A stretch of DNA of 64,000 nucleotides, taken from Symsagittifera roscoffensis (Eukaryota > Xenacoelomorpha > Acoela > Convolutidae). A model generated the notes under the pieces. The model saw nothing but the letters and a program-made list of their open reading frames with translations, was not told the DNA's origin and ran no database searches. Position numbers and translations under genes: made by a program. This document shows, piece after piece, positions 38,563-48,252 of the stretch. The first letter of the stretch is position 1. Each line of letters starts with the position of its first letter. The stretch spans positions 60,086,759-60,150,758 of the forward strand of contig NC_087063.1 of assembly GCF_963678635.1 (NCBI RefSeq), read 5' to 3'.

Positions 38563-38722
38563 CATCGTCTTGAGAAGTGAGAGGGAGAGCTTGTTTTTGT
38601 GGATTGTTTTCTGCTTTGGCAACAATAGGTGGTTCAGGGGTTGGGGGAATGACTGCTGGCGTATCAATAGCTGATGTTGTTGTTGTTCTTGCTGATTCAT
38701 TTAGTGGTCTCAAACGGTTCAA
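37841..38722 (-). CDS. Polinton ORF with acidic and basic low-complexity parts (293 codons)
   Basis: Residues 50-67 are nearly all Asp (a GAT/GAC triplet run at 38525-38570). Residues 75-170 look folded (ERILLQLQLMDEHKF, NPAFILILRSLKL), resembling a conserved module that precedes integrase in other Polintons. The C-terminal 120 residues are Ser/Lys/Arg/Glu-rich. It shares 371 bp with the integrase frame. Either the two overlap or they form one gene joined by a frameshift near 37860. Role unknown; charged tails suggest nucleic-acid or chromatin contact. Confidence 0.6.
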
Positions 38723-38837
38723 ATATGATAGTTGCGGTTTCTTGTGTTTGAGTTGTCAAGCAAAATATGTGCTGCATGTGGTTGATCTCTGATGTACATA
38801 TGCTTTGGAATTAGAACAAATTCTTCTGCTGCCATTT

Positions 38838-39146
38838 CTATGCAGTCAAATACTTGAAGCAAAAATAAAGTATTTGTCTGATTAGATAAAATCCTTGTTT
38901 GCTCAGTATAATAGCTCGTTTTTTTTCAGGACTCGTTTTTGGATTGATTAAAATTTTGTATGCTGTTTCGAATTTATTGAGGTTTGGGATACTGACAGGC
39001 ACATTTCCGTTGACTACATTGAGCAAGCATTCACAAACAACTGATATGATTTGACTATTTGATGTTTTTTTTCTAATGAAGCCTCGTAGTTGAGTTGGGT
39101 TCAACTGTACCATGTGTTGCAGAATAAATAATTTTTTCGCGTTCAT
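38838..39146 (-). CDS. small conserved Polinton protein (102 codons)
   Basis: Helical protein with the pattern ICECLLNVVNGNVPVS-like (here VVCECLLNVVNGNVP) followed by basic SPEKKRAIILSKQG and a hydrophobic end. Small ORFs of this pattern next to the ATPase recur in Polintons; no function is established to my knowledge. It overlaps the ATPase end by 74 bases in another frame. Confidence 0.6.
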   Translation of the reverse strand: MNAKKLFILQHMVQLNPTQLRGFIRKKTSNSQIISVVCECLLNVVNGNVPVSIPNLNKFETAYKILINPKTSPEKKRAIILSKQGFYLIRQILYFCFKYLTA

Positions 39147-39795
39147 TTGTGATGGGTGTCACTTCTGCTTTATCTAAAGGTAAATAGAAAATTGACGGAC
39201 CAGGTGGTATTATGTTTGAACAGTATCTGAGACAGTCTGATGTTCGGGGATCTAAATCTATTAATAGATGTCCAAAGCTGTCCTTTGTAGCCAGTTCATA
39301 CGATTGACGTAAGAATTTAGGTGCATTAAGTTGCCTTCCGAGGTGATCAAGTTGCTGAATATCACGAGGTGATTTGAATAAAATGATGTGAGATGTGTTC
39401 AAATCAATAGTTCGGGACCATCGGCTTTGTTGGAATAAATTATGTTGAACATAAATAACATCTAAGCCCCTGTGTCTTCCTGCTGTTGCTAATTTAACGA
39501 ATTCTTTATCATTGTATATTTCTTCGCATGAGTCATCAAACACTAACAGAATGTTTTCAATGTTTCTCAAACGATCGAATCCGTCAAATTTTACAAATTC
39601 AATATGAATTCTGCGAGCGTTTAACTCGTCCATAACTACAGGTTGAATATCTTTGTAAAAAAATAACACTCTTTCAAATTTGGGATAAAATGATCTTCCT
39701 GTCAATAGCTTGAAAATCAACTCTGTTTTTCCGGATCCTGACGGTCCTACAACTGCCATAAACAGTCTTGTCGACGTATCAATAATTTTATTCAT
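39073..39795 (-). CDS. FtsK/HerA-type DNA packaging ATPase
   Basis: Motor that would drive DNA into the capsid. Walker A is GPSGSGKT near residue 16-23 and Walker B is NILLVFDDSCEE near residue 80. AGRHRGLDVIYVQHN and HIILFKSPRD are the later arginine/sensor region typical of the A32-like family. I chose the start MNKII at 39795 because it forms an ATGA overlap with the stop of the upstream membrane-protein gene; an earlier in-frame Met at 39849 exists. About 240 residues, normal for Polintons. Uninterrupted. Confidence 0.9.
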   Translation of the reverse strand: MNKIIDTSTRLFMAVVGPSGSGKTELIFKLLTGRSFYPKFERVLFFYKDIQPVVMDELNARRIHIEFVKFDGFDRLRNIENILLVFDDSCEEIYNDKEFVKLATAGRHRGLDVIYVQHNLFQQSRWSRTIDLNTSHIILFKSPRDIQQLDHLGRQLNAPKFLRQSYELATKDSFGHLLIDLDPRTSDCLRYCSNIIPPGPSIFYLPLDKAEVTPITNEREKIIYSATHGTVEPNSTTRLH

Positions 39796-40070
39796 ATCCT
39801 TGGGTTTGGTAGCACGTACCCAACTAAACCAGACAATATTGAAAACCAAACTGACGTTTCTTCACAGCTTATTTGCGTCCAAGAAAGTTTATAGATGCAA
39901 AAAGTAAGTAAAATGAAAATTAAAATCATTTGAGACATAAAAACTACTTCTGATCTGGGGACTGTAACATCATTACAAAACTTCCAAGATTTTTGTTCAG
40001 TGTTTGTTTGATCATAAGCAAAATCTGTAACTATAGTAGCATCAGGCTCATCAATAGCTAATTCAGTCAT
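39792..40070 (-). CDS. small Polinton membrane protein (92 codons)
   Basis: An acidic N-terminal half is followed by a strong membrane span (MILIFILLTFCIYKLSW, about residues 48-64) and a second hydrophobic patch (VWFSILSGLVGYVLPNP). A small membrane protein with such an end, placed just before the ATPase, is a recurring Polinton gene. Stop and ATPase start overlap as ATGA. Possible virion membrane or vertex component; inference only. Confidence 0.6.
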   Translation of the reverse strand: MTELAIDEPDATIVTDFAYDQTNTEQKSWKFCNDVTVPRSEVVFMSQMILIFILLTFCIYKLSWTQISCEETSVWFSILSGLVGYVLPNPRI

Positions 40071-40188
40071 TCAGTTGTTCGATTTATATTTCTCTCTCTA
40101 ACTGATTCTTTCTAACTCCTCTCCATCTATAACACTAGTTTCTTAATGAGAATGAAAAAATGTGTTCTTGTCATAAAATATGTATTAT

Positions 40189-40714
40189 CTATACTTCAGA
40201 ACAATAAAAAATCTCGTATCGAGTATAACTTCTAGAGTCATTAGTTATGTCATTGTCATTGTCATGCAGCATTTCCACAACATAATTGGCTGGCACATAT
40301 TCAGTTTTTGCATGAAATACAACTTTCTTTACAGAGTTCTCTTTTACTAGTTTCTGAACTTCCTCAGGTAGGTCACTGCTTTGAAGATCCATTTGAACTC
40401 CGGGTTGACGTTTGGGCACTAAGACTAGCCTGGGAAGACATACTCCTCGTTTGTTGGCCAACATTTTGACTAAACTTGTGTCGTTGAAAATAGATGAATT
40501 GGTCAATCACTGGGAAAAAACTTCTTAAAATAGTCAATTCGTCTCCTGAGAGAGTAATTTGTCCTTTCCGCTGCACAACTTGACCTCGGCAATTGATTTG
40601 TTCTGTTCTGGTCAAAGTTACTTTGATATCACTCTCTGGTGTCATCCAAGCCAAGAACACTAAATTTGGAGATAGGTACGTCTCCGCTTTTGCTAGTCTT
40701 TCGTTGTTGCTCAT
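40189..40714 (-). pseudogene. Polinton ORF in two overlapping frames
   Basis: A first frame from 40714 (MSNNERLAKAETYLSPNLVF, then beta-rich IKVTLTRTEQINCRGQVV and ITLSGDELTILRSFFPVIDQFI) overlaps a second frame from 40506 to 40189 (CLPRLVLVPKRQPG, KVVFHAKTEYVP). The switch near 40490-40510 keeps protein-like composition, so I read them as one gene of about 175 codons with a shift rather than two genes. A beta-sheet plus ITLSxDE pattern is loosely PC4-like. No firm identity. Confidence 0.5.
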
Positions 40715-41200
40715 TTGTCAGCCAATCAAAAAAAACCTTCGTTTTTTTCAGGGAACAGTGATTCCTAGAGTTATAATTAGGTTGTAAATGTCTATTGCAA
40801 GATGGATAATTCTTTAAATGTAAGTTTTCAATTCTCGGGCAACCCAATTCATCAAGATTCACAACTTCTCGATCCAAGTACTTTGCAAGGAGTTTAGCCT
40901 TCTCTTTTCCTTTGGCGTAAAATACAGCGTTAGGATTTCTCAAAACAAAACTTTGAATAATCTGATTTAGGTTTAAATATAAATAATCTCCGCTTTCCCA
41001 GTGAATTCCGTGCAAGTATTGTGTTAACCAGTTGTACGCTTTTTGTTCAGCTTTGGGTAGTGAGTTGAAAGGGACTGGAGGTAGAAAAATAAGAGAGTCA
41101 CTATATTCAGAAGTCGTAATGGCTATTTCTTTAACTATAAAGGTACTTTTTTATAGCGAAATCCTTCCAAATCTATGACGACTGATCGTTCGCTCAACAT
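40629..41200 (-). pseudogene. DEDD-exonuclease-like Polinton gene, frameshifted
   Basis: Starts at ATG 41200-41198, overlapping the stop of the upstream gene. The first 20 residues give VVIDLEGFRYK, where DxE could be exonuclease motif I of the RNase H-like fold. A shift near 41145 opens the frame used by the rest, which gives FIVKEIAI, FLPPVPF, then WESGDYLYLNL, AVFYAKGKEKA and a Cys/His-rich end (LGCPR, PSCNRH, HCSLKK, FFDWL). The same order occurs in small ORFs of other Polintons. Nuclease activity is inference from the fold pattern; the shift makes this copy suspect. Confidence 0.55.
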
Positions 41201-41667
41201 TCTAATAACTGATAGAGTTCTGGTCTGGTTAGTTTGACGAATAAACAGAAAGTAATACCGCTCAAATGACCAATCAGACTGCTGTTACACTTCCAGGGTA
41301 ACATATAGCAGTAAGTGGGACCCGTGTTGTAAACTTCGTCAACAAAACCTGCAGCGTCATGTAAAATTGCATGCAGACGTAGTATTTTTGAATCTTTTAA
41401 ATATTTGTCCAAGGAATAGTCGTCTATGCCAATAAGACCTCCATATGGTCTAAGTTTAATAGCTACGTCATAATTTAATTCGTTTTCACTGGAAAAGAAA
41501 AACAGAGAACATGCAGCCAGAAAGTAATTCCGACGGTCAGAGTTTTCCGGATAGGTTTTTTTCACAGTCAAATAAATCTCATGAATGATTTCCAAGTCTG
41601 TTGAGGTAACTCTACGTTTTTCCAATTTCATTTTTTTCCAACACTCTTTGAGCCTGCTGAATTTCAA
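41194..41667 (-). CDS. conserved Polinton ORF of unknown function (157 codons)
   Basis: Contains the phrase LHAILHDAAGFVDEVYNTGP followed by TYCYML, a pattern I associate with Polinton ORFs of unknown role. The N-terminal third is basic and helical. The first gene in the long leftward run of genes ending at the protease. The stop overlaps the next start (ATGTTGA). Confidence 0.6.
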   Translation of the reverse strand: MKFSRLKECWKKMKLEKRRVTSTDLEIIHEIYLTVKKTYPENSDRRNYFLAACSLFFFSSENELNYDVAIKLRPYGGLIGIDDYSLDKYLKDSKILRLHAILHDAAGFVDEVYNTGPTYCYMLPWKCNSSLIGHLSGITFCLFVKLTRPELYQLLEC

Positions 41668-42125
41668 AACAGTGGAAATAAAAGTAATCGTTCAGATGCC
41701 AACAGCTGATATCTACAACTCGGTGATATACATTGAATTAGTCCATCAGCCTTTTTCATATATTTTCAACATTTTAGTAAACATAAATTTTCAGTCTGCG
41801 CTTCATTTTTTCTTACAATCAGCTAGTGACAAAGTCAAACAAGAAGACAAATCTATTCAATTTCAAAAGTAGTATTCGACAAATCAAATGTTTTTACCAG
41901 TTTTTGTTTCCAAATCAAACTCAAAATTTCTAAACTGGTTGAAAATAACACGCAGCTAAAAGTACAATTTATTCTGTCTGTGATTTCGTGATAAGCGTAT
42001 TTTAAACTCGGGGAAAATTTAGAGAAAGTTTAGCACAATTATCACCTTCCAAAACCTACTGTTCCAAAAATTTTTATTTGATGAACAATTTCATGTGATT
42101 TAAAATGTTAATTTGCTTGTTTTAG
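41668..42125. other. non-coding region upstream of the leftward Polinton gene run
   Basis: About 460 bp between divergent genes; it should hold the promoter for the leftward block and for the rightward 42126 gene. A plus-strand acceptor-like cttgttttag ends at 42125, just before the ATG. Confidence 0.4.
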
Positions 42126-42452
42126 ATGCCATCATATATCGAAACAGTCAAAATCCCTTTCGGCGGTTTAGAGCTAATTAACATTCCTGTGGAGGAAATT
42201 CACGTCAGATACAAGGCTGGGCCCGATCCTGAGGTATTAGTGGTGAAGGAGCTCTGGGTCAAGCCACGCCAGTGGGCCAAGGGGAAACCCCTTCCCCGGA
42301 CTTACGTCCCTGGGTCGCCCGAGTGGGAACTCCTCTCTGAGCAACTCAGGGACGTGGTCGCCCTCGGGGGTTGGATTGCCTACAGGGCTTCTGATCTGCT
42401 GGTGCTGATGGACAGCCCAGCCGCCTCCATCTATTCTTACCTCTTCCAATAA
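42126..42452 (+). CDS. GC-rich plus-strand ORF near the right TIR (108 codons)
   Basis: Starts MPSYIETVKIPFGGLELI directly after an acceptor-like ttttag. From about 42215 the DNA is strikingly GC-rich against its AT-rich surroundings. The protein has VVKELWVKPRQW and a hydrophobic end. No known domain. The TAA stop is part of AATAAA in the loop of a perfect 7-bp hairpin followed by nine T. Base composition unlike its neighbours suggests transfer or strong codon selection. Role unknown. Confidence 0.6.
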   Translation: MPSYIETVKIPFGGLELINIPVEEIHVRYKAGPDPEVLVVKELWVKPRQWAKGKPLPRTYVPGSPEWELLSEQLRDVVALGGWIAYRASDLLVLMDSPAASIYSYLFQ

Positions 42453-42475
42453 AGAAGAGGTTTTTTTTTCTTTTT
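42444..42475 (+). terminator. hairpin with AATAAA loop and T tract
   Basis: CCTCTTC and GAAGAGG pair around a CAATAAA loop, then T9. The stop codon and the polyadenylation hexamer overlap in the loop. It is probably the 3' end signal of the 42126 gene. Confidence 0.5.
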
Positions 42476-42846
42476 TACCAAATTTTATTTTTTTAGTCCC
42501 CTTCCTCAACATCCCCCTTTCTTTATTATTTGTTTATTATTATTATTATTAATATTACCACCAATCCTTCGACGAGCTCAACTTTCGGGTAAGTCATTCT
42601 TATTTTGTTCAAATAGATCATTCATTTTGCCTAAATAGAGGTGGCGGCCGCCGCACTTGACGAATTTTCCTTTCTTCGAGATTCAGCAATAAAACATGCA
42701 TTTTTGAAGGAAATCGTTCACCGCAGCCAACAGTTAAGCTACGCTGCCAAAATATTGGCTTTCCTATATACCATATAGTTTGGTTGCATATAAAAGGTAT
42801 ATAACGTCATTTTACATGTAAACAAGCCAATACCCCCAAACTTTAG
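42476..42846. other. non-coding spacer inside right TIR
   Basis: AT-rich with TTA/TAT runs at 42530-42556 and a GC-rich island around GGCGGCCGCCGC at 42643-42654. No gene. Confidence 0.4.
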
Positions 42847-43064
42847 AAGGGAAAACATGCACCAACCAAAACTTAATTCCTTTCCCGTTTCCATAAAGTG
42901 GCTGGAAAATTACCAATTTTAACCCCCCTTAAAACATGCGTGCCTGAAAAAGTAGGGACTTTAACCCCTTTGGGGGTTAAAAGTGGTAAGTACAACGGCA
43001 CACTGAATTTTGGGGGGGGGGGGTTAAAAGTCGTCATTTTCCTAGCCACTTTTACTATACTACT
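42847..43064 (-). repeat. right terminal inverted repeat of the Polinton
   Basis: 218 bp, inverted copy of 25076-25295. The outer end reads ctatactact and is followed by the 6-mer cctgga, the partner of cctgaa at the left end. Confidence 0.93.
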
Positions 43065-43070
43065 CCTGGA

Positions 43071-43468
43071 AGAATTTCAAGTTTTCCCTGAAAAAAAAAA
43101 ATCTTTTTTCAATTGCACAATAGTAAGGATGATATATTGTTCGTGAAATTCTCAGTTTTTAAGCTTCTACATTTTAAGACCCATCAAACTATTAAAGTCC
43201 CATGGGCTACTTAGACCACTTCCTCTAAAGCCAAAACACGGTTCCAAATATTTATTCCTCTCAAAATATACACGAAAGGTTTGCATGCCTTTAAATTAAG
43301 TGCGTTTTCCATTATAAAAATCATTCGAAAAATCCAGTTTAACTATTCTTAAAAAACTGCGTAAAGATGGCGAAATATGATTTTGCGAAAAAATGTTTTT
43401 ACGTGCTTTCAATCGATTCTCAAAAAGTACAAAACAAAGAATTAATTAGTTATCATATCAAAACAAAA
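43071..43468. other. 3' flank of KAT8
   Basis: Short AT-rich stretch between the Polinton end and the KAT8 stop. Probably the KAT8 3' untranslated region; I see no clear minus-strand AATAAA to choose. Confidence 0.4.
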
Positions 43469-44431
43469 TCAACTGATCTTTCCTCGCGACTGTTGGGTTG
43501 CAGACGGTTGGTTGGGGTTCCATTTCAGAAGATTGGGCTTCACTACCAATCTAGGAGATGGAAAATGCGAGCTGTGCTCTTGAATAACACGTGGCGTCAC
43601 ACAAATTACATGCTGACCTTTCCAGTACTTCACCATGTTTAAGGATTGTAATGATAACACAATATCAGCTTGGCAAATGCTCGTTTCTTGGCTCAGCTCT
43701 TTAATTGACTGGCTATTTTTACCCAAACGGTCCAAAATAACCCAGAGCCAGTAACTTCTGTAGCTTAACTTTCCAAGATCAGATAAGGGTTTCTCAGGCG
43801 AACCAATGACACCTTGTCTTTTGGACAGCTCGTAACTGAAACTGATTAGAAACTTTCCAAATCCCCGTCTTTGAAATGGAGGTAGTGTCATAATACATGC
43901 CACGTTATTACCCTCAGGCGATACCTTTTCTTTCGAGAAATATCCAACTACGTGGGCTCCATACTTGTCAACTTCAGTCAGAACATAAAATAAAAATGGC
44001 TCCACGTCAAAGTACAGAGTCTTGTGATCAAGAAACAGCTTGGCCAAAAGACACAGGTTCTGACAGTACAGCTTATGTTCCGTTCCATCCACCTCGTAAA
44101 CGGATATATTTCCATCCCTGTAAATTTCAACTCCTGGGGGTTGCCTTGCTTTACAGGAATATAAATGATTTCTGTATGTTGAGACACATTTCGTGTACTT
44201 TAGACAGTACTCGCAAACCCATAATTTGGGACATTTTCCGTAGTCTTCGGGGTACGGTGAAAAATACCAGCAGTCAATTTCGTATTTTCCAAATTGCACA
44301 CAATCAATGTATTTCACTTTTGTGATACTTTCGTACTCCTTTTCCAAAGCTGCAGACGCTGGATCTAGCTCAGCGTAGGGTTTCTGAACATGGTTAATTT
44401 CATCGTGTTTCCGCTTTAAGTTCCTCGTGAC
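43469..44431 (-). CDS. KAT8: MYST histone acetyltransferase MOF/KAT8, last exon
   Basis: Acetylates histone H4 (chiefly Lys16 in this subfamily) in MSL/NSL-type nuclear complexes. The exon starts after a ttttttcag acceptor with [16 protein letters not shown], specific to MOF among MYST enzymes. Next comes the C2HC finger (CEYCLKY, then His and Cys), [13 protein letters not shown], the acetyl-CoA loop QRRGFGKF, the catalytic Cys in ACIMTLP and Glu in [10 protein letters not shown], and [12 protein letters not shown]. The C-terminus is somewhat longer and more divergent than usual (to TQQSRGKIS). Upstream exons with the chromo-barrel domain are not seen. The exon is complete and open. Its first 195 bp are copied at 46365-46559. 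Confidence 0.92.
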   Translation of the reverse strand, partial: VTRNLKRKHDEINHVQKPYAELDPASAALEKEYESITKVKYIDCVQFGKYEIDCWYFSPYPEDYGKCPKLWVCEYCLKYTKCVSTYRNHLYSCKARQPPGVEIYRDGNISVYEVDGTEHKLYCQNLCLLAKLFLDHKTLYFDVEPFLFYVLTEVDKYGAHVVGYFSKEKVSPEGNNVACIMTLPPFQRRGFGKFLISFSYELSKRQGVIGSPEKPLSDLGKLSYRSYWLWVILDRLGKNSQSIKELSQETSICQADIVLSLQSLNMVKYWKGQHVICVTPRVIQEHSSHFPSPRLVVKPNLLKWNPNQPSATQQSRGKIS

Positions 44432-46119
44432 CTGAAAAAAAAGGAGTTCGTTGGAATCATAGTTGCCTTCGTTGGAACAAGGATGATGGATTTTTTGTTC
44501 CGACCACTGAAAATGGGGAGGAACTTTGTATTCGGGTGTGTTTTAGTTTTTTTTCGGCTTTTTTTCCACGCAAAATCAGGCACCACAAAGAATAATCAGA
44601 AGTAGGTGAGTAACATTTAATATTATAGCCCTTTCAGTCGTTATTCGAACCACATTTTAAAATTTCTTAAAAAGTTCCCAGTGTCGAGAAAAGCCGGAGT
44701 AGTCTAGAGCAACAAGAGGTAATGCCTATTTTCGGAGAGAGGTCAACCTGTCAAAGTCGCGGAATATGTTACTCAATTAGCCTAATCTTTTTCCTCGGGG
44801 GCGTAACAAAGATCTAATCAGATTAATTTTTCCACCTGAGTTAATTTTTGGGGGGACTAATTGCGGAAATTTTGTTCAATTGTTAATTAAGTGGATAACT
44901 CTATGACATCGCTGAGGGAACCAAACTCTTATCAGATTAATTTTCTTCACTTGAAGTAATTTATTGTAATTGAATTGAGCCTCGCTGAAGATTATCAGCT
45001 TATCGGGAATTGAACTGAAGTAACTTTATCTATTTTTCCGGGTTAATGGTTTTCAATCTAAGATAAGTGCCAAATCCCCCTGAAAATTAATTATCCTTGA
45101 TTAAACATCTTTCTATAATCTATTGAAATTTAAAATTTTCAGCTTCAGTGTTTTCCTAAGCTTATATTTAGCCAATGAAATAAATTCAATTGAATGAACC
45201 AATAGAAGTTTTTCTTGATCAATCCACATCAGAGTTCAGGTTCAGTTTTATTATCTCTCATTGTTGCTTTTCTCGCAGTTCCTAACAATTTCGGTCTCAA
45301 AACTTGGAAACAAAAAATTTGAATCTCTCACAATCACTTCTTTTGCTTGAATTCGATCTGATTTGATTATATTTCAATTCAATTTCTTCAGCTAATCTTG
45401 TTGATTTAACTATCTCTCAATCTCTAACATTTGATTGATCAAAAACTCCAATATTTTTTCCTGATCTTTTTCTAGCAATATTTAATTAAAATTTGCTTCC
45501 TAAAGTTCTCCAGAACAAATCACTTGAGTCTTCGAGTTCTCAAATTTCCAAATCTGCTTCGATAGAATAATTGAAAACTTGACAATTCCTTTCATAAGTT
45601 AGATCAACTAAATAATACATTCATTTCGAGCAATTTATAATCCATTTTTCCCCACTCTGTTCTCCAAAAGAAATTTTCTTGAAGTTGTACTCTCTTAAGA
45701 TTTCCACAATCTGCTATCCTATAAAGTGAAAACCCTATTAGTCTTTTCTTAAAATTGATTGATAAACGTTTTGCATTGGAGTCTTATTTCATTATATTGC
45801 TCACAATTTCTTTGCTACCTTTCACAGCTTCAGTTATCAATCGATCCTGCCTCCAACATCCAATATCTCACTCAAACCTCAAACCCTCTTGCTTGTTCAT
45901 CCATCTCTCAATTTTTCAGTGATTCCAGTCATTCATCCAGTAAGATTTCCTTCAATAAACTTTTCATTTTTTGTCATTTAAGGTTGAGATTTTTTTCCCA
46001 CTTAAGTGTTCAGGAAACTTTTTTTTCTTTTCCTATCAATGACTTGAATTCCACCCTTCGTTCTGTAACCCAATCATTTTCTGGTCTTCAGAAGAAGAAA
46101 AAAATAATAAATCAAAAAC
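44237..46119. repeat. segmental direct duplication, copy A
   Basis: Matches 46365-48252 at a constant offset of about 2128 bp, with scattered substitutions and small indels (roughly nine bases in ten identical by eye). It begins inside the KAT8 exon and continues through the upstream intron. The rest is AT-rich with phrases such as aagataagtgccaaat and tcaatcgatcctgc and no coding evidence. Confidence 0.9.
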
Positions 46120-46364
46120 TTTTTTTCCCACTGTTTGAACTCTTGATTGTTAGATTTGGTAGTTCAGTTTTCGAGAAAAGCAAAGTCCTCCAAAAAATGG
46201 GTGAAAAGCCCACCACTGAATATTTCGAAGGCCGTAGAACGTCGGGTAACTTAAAAAACATACTAGCTGATTAAAAAAGCACACAATGTATTATTCGTTT
46301 TTTTCCTTGGTACCAGTTTTTGAAAATCGGTCAAGTAGTTCTCGAGAAAAATTAAGCAGTCAAG
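46120..46364. repeat. dispersed repeat between the two duplication copies
   Basis: About 245 bp, closely related to 22739-22970 (shared ctccaaaaaatgggtgaaa and cgaaggccgtagaacgtcgg). Its place exactly between the duplicated segments suggests a role in the duplication. Confidence 0.75.
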
Positions 46365-46559
46365 TCCGTAGTTTTCGGGGTACGGTGAAAAATATCAGCA
46401 GTCAATTTCGTATTTTCCAAATTGCACACAATCAATGTATTTCACTTTTGTGATACTTTCGTACTCCTTTTCCAAAGCTGCAGACGCTGGATCTAGCTCA
46501 GCGTAGGGTTTCTGAACATGGTTAATTTCATCATGTTTCCGCTTTAAGTTCCTCGTGAC
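46365..46559 (-). pseudogene. duplicated partial KAT8 exon
   Basis: Encodes the same [15 protein letters not shown] to KYEID part as the real exon and remains open. It has no following donor in register that I can identify and lacks the finger and catalytic parts. It lies upstream of the true exon on the minus strand, so it could be spliced as a spurious exon or be silent. Confidence 0.8.
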
Positions 46560-48252
46560 CTGATAAAGAAGGAGCTCGTTGGAATCATAGTTGCCTTCGT
46601 TGGAATAAGGATGGATTTTTTGTTCCGACCACTGAAAATGGGTAGGAACTTTGTATTCGGGTGTGCTTTAGTTTTTTTTCGGCTTTTTGTTTTCCACGCA
46701 AAATCAGGTACCACAAATAATGATCCGAATTAGGTGAGTAATATTTAATATTATAGCCCTTTCAGTCGTTATTCGAACCACATTTAAAATTTCTTAAAAA
46801 ATTCCAGTGTCGAGAAAAGCCGGAGCAGTATAGAGCAACATGAGGTAATGCCTATTTTCGGAGGGAGGTCAACCTGTCAAAGTCGCGTGAATATGTTACT
46901 CAATTAGCCTATTCTTTTTTTTTCTCGGTGGCGTAGCAAAGACCTTATCAGATTATTTTTTCCACCTGAGTTAATTTTTGGGGGTATATGACCGTACTCA
47001 TTGGGGAAATTTTGTTCAATTGTTAATTAAGTGGATAACTCTATGACATCGCTGAGGGAAACAAACTCTTATCAGATTAATTTTCTTCACTTGCATTAAT
47101 TTATTGTAATTGATTTGAGCCACGCTGAAGATTATCAGCTTATCGGGAATTGAACTGAAGTAACTTTATCTATTTTTCCGGGTTAATGGTTTTCAATCTA
47201 AGATAAGTCCCTAAGCCCCCTGAAAATTAATTATCCTTGATTGAACATCTTTCTATCTATTGAAATTTAAAATTTTCAGCATCAGTGTTTACCTAAACTT
47301 ATATTTAGCCAATAAAAGAAATTCAATTGAATGAACCAATAGAAGTTTTTCTTGATCAATCCACATCAGAGTTCAGGTTCAGTTTTACTATCTCTCATTA
47401 TTGCTTTTCTCGCAGTTCCTAACAATTTCGGTCTCAAAACTTGGAAACAAATAAATTGATTCTCCCACAATCACTTCTTTTGCTTGAATTTGATCTGATT
47501 ATATTTCAATTCAATTTCCTCAGCTACTCTTGTTGGTTTAACTATCTCTCAATCTCTAACATTTGATCAATCAAAAACACTAATAATTTTTTTCATGATC
47601 TTTTTCTAGCAAAATTTAATTTAAATTTGCATCCTAAAGTTCTCCAAAAAAAATCACTGGAGTCTTCGAGTTCTCAAATTTCCAAATCTGCTTCGATAGA
47701 ATAATTGAAAACTTGACAATCCATCTCATAAGTTAGATCAATTAAATCATTCATTCATTTCGAGCAAGTTATAATCTATTTTTTTCCCACTCTAAGCTCC
47801 AAAAGAAATTTCCTTGAAGTTGTACTATCTAAAGATTTTCACAATCTGCTTTCCTGTAAAGTGAAAAACCGGTTAGTCTTTTCTTAAAATTGATTGATAA
47901 ACGTTTTACATTGGAGTCTTATTTCATTATCTTGCTCACAATTTCTTTGCTATCTTACACAGCTTGATTTATCAATCGATCCTGCATCCAACATCCAATA
48001 TCTCACTCAAACTTCAAACCCTCTTGCTTGTTCAACCATCTTTCAATTTTTCAGTGATTCCAGTCATTTATCCAGTGAAATTTCCTTCAATTAACGTTTC
48101 ATTTTTTGTCATTTAAGGTTGCAACTTTTTTTCCCATTGAAGGGTTCAGGAAACTTTTTTTCTTTTCCTATCAATGACTTGAATTCCACCCTTCGTTCTG
48201 TAACCCAATCATTTTCTAGTCTTCAGAAGAAAAAGAAATAATGAATCAAAAA
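46365..48252. repeat. segmental direct duplication, copy B
   Basis: Second copy of 44237-46119. Includes 195 bp of KAT8 coding sequence (46365-46559, minus strand) with its acceptor AG, then intron-like sequence. Confidence 0.9.

Larger units (their letters stand above)
25076..43064. mobile_element. Polinton/Maverick DNA transposon, 18.0 kb
   Basis: Terminal inverted repeats at 25076-25295 and 42847-43064, both beginning AGTAGTATAG on their outer end, as expected for the AG...CT termini of Polintons. Flanking 6-mers cctgaa (25070-25075) and cctgga (43065-43070) fit a 6-bp target duplication with one later change. Inside are the full Polinton core: protein-primed DNA polymerase B, retroviral-type integrase, FtsK/HerA packaging ATPase, adenovirus-like protease, double jelly-roll major capsid and penton-like minor capsid. 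These genes make it a virus-like element able in principle to encode particles. This copy has breaks in polymerase, capsid and several small genes, and one assembly gap. Confidence 0.95.

Noticed and set aside
45759-46274. 171-codon plus-strand open frame in duplication copy A
   Set aside because: The matching frame in copy B (47894-48094) is broken early, and the region is AT-rich intron-like sequence with no codon constraint.
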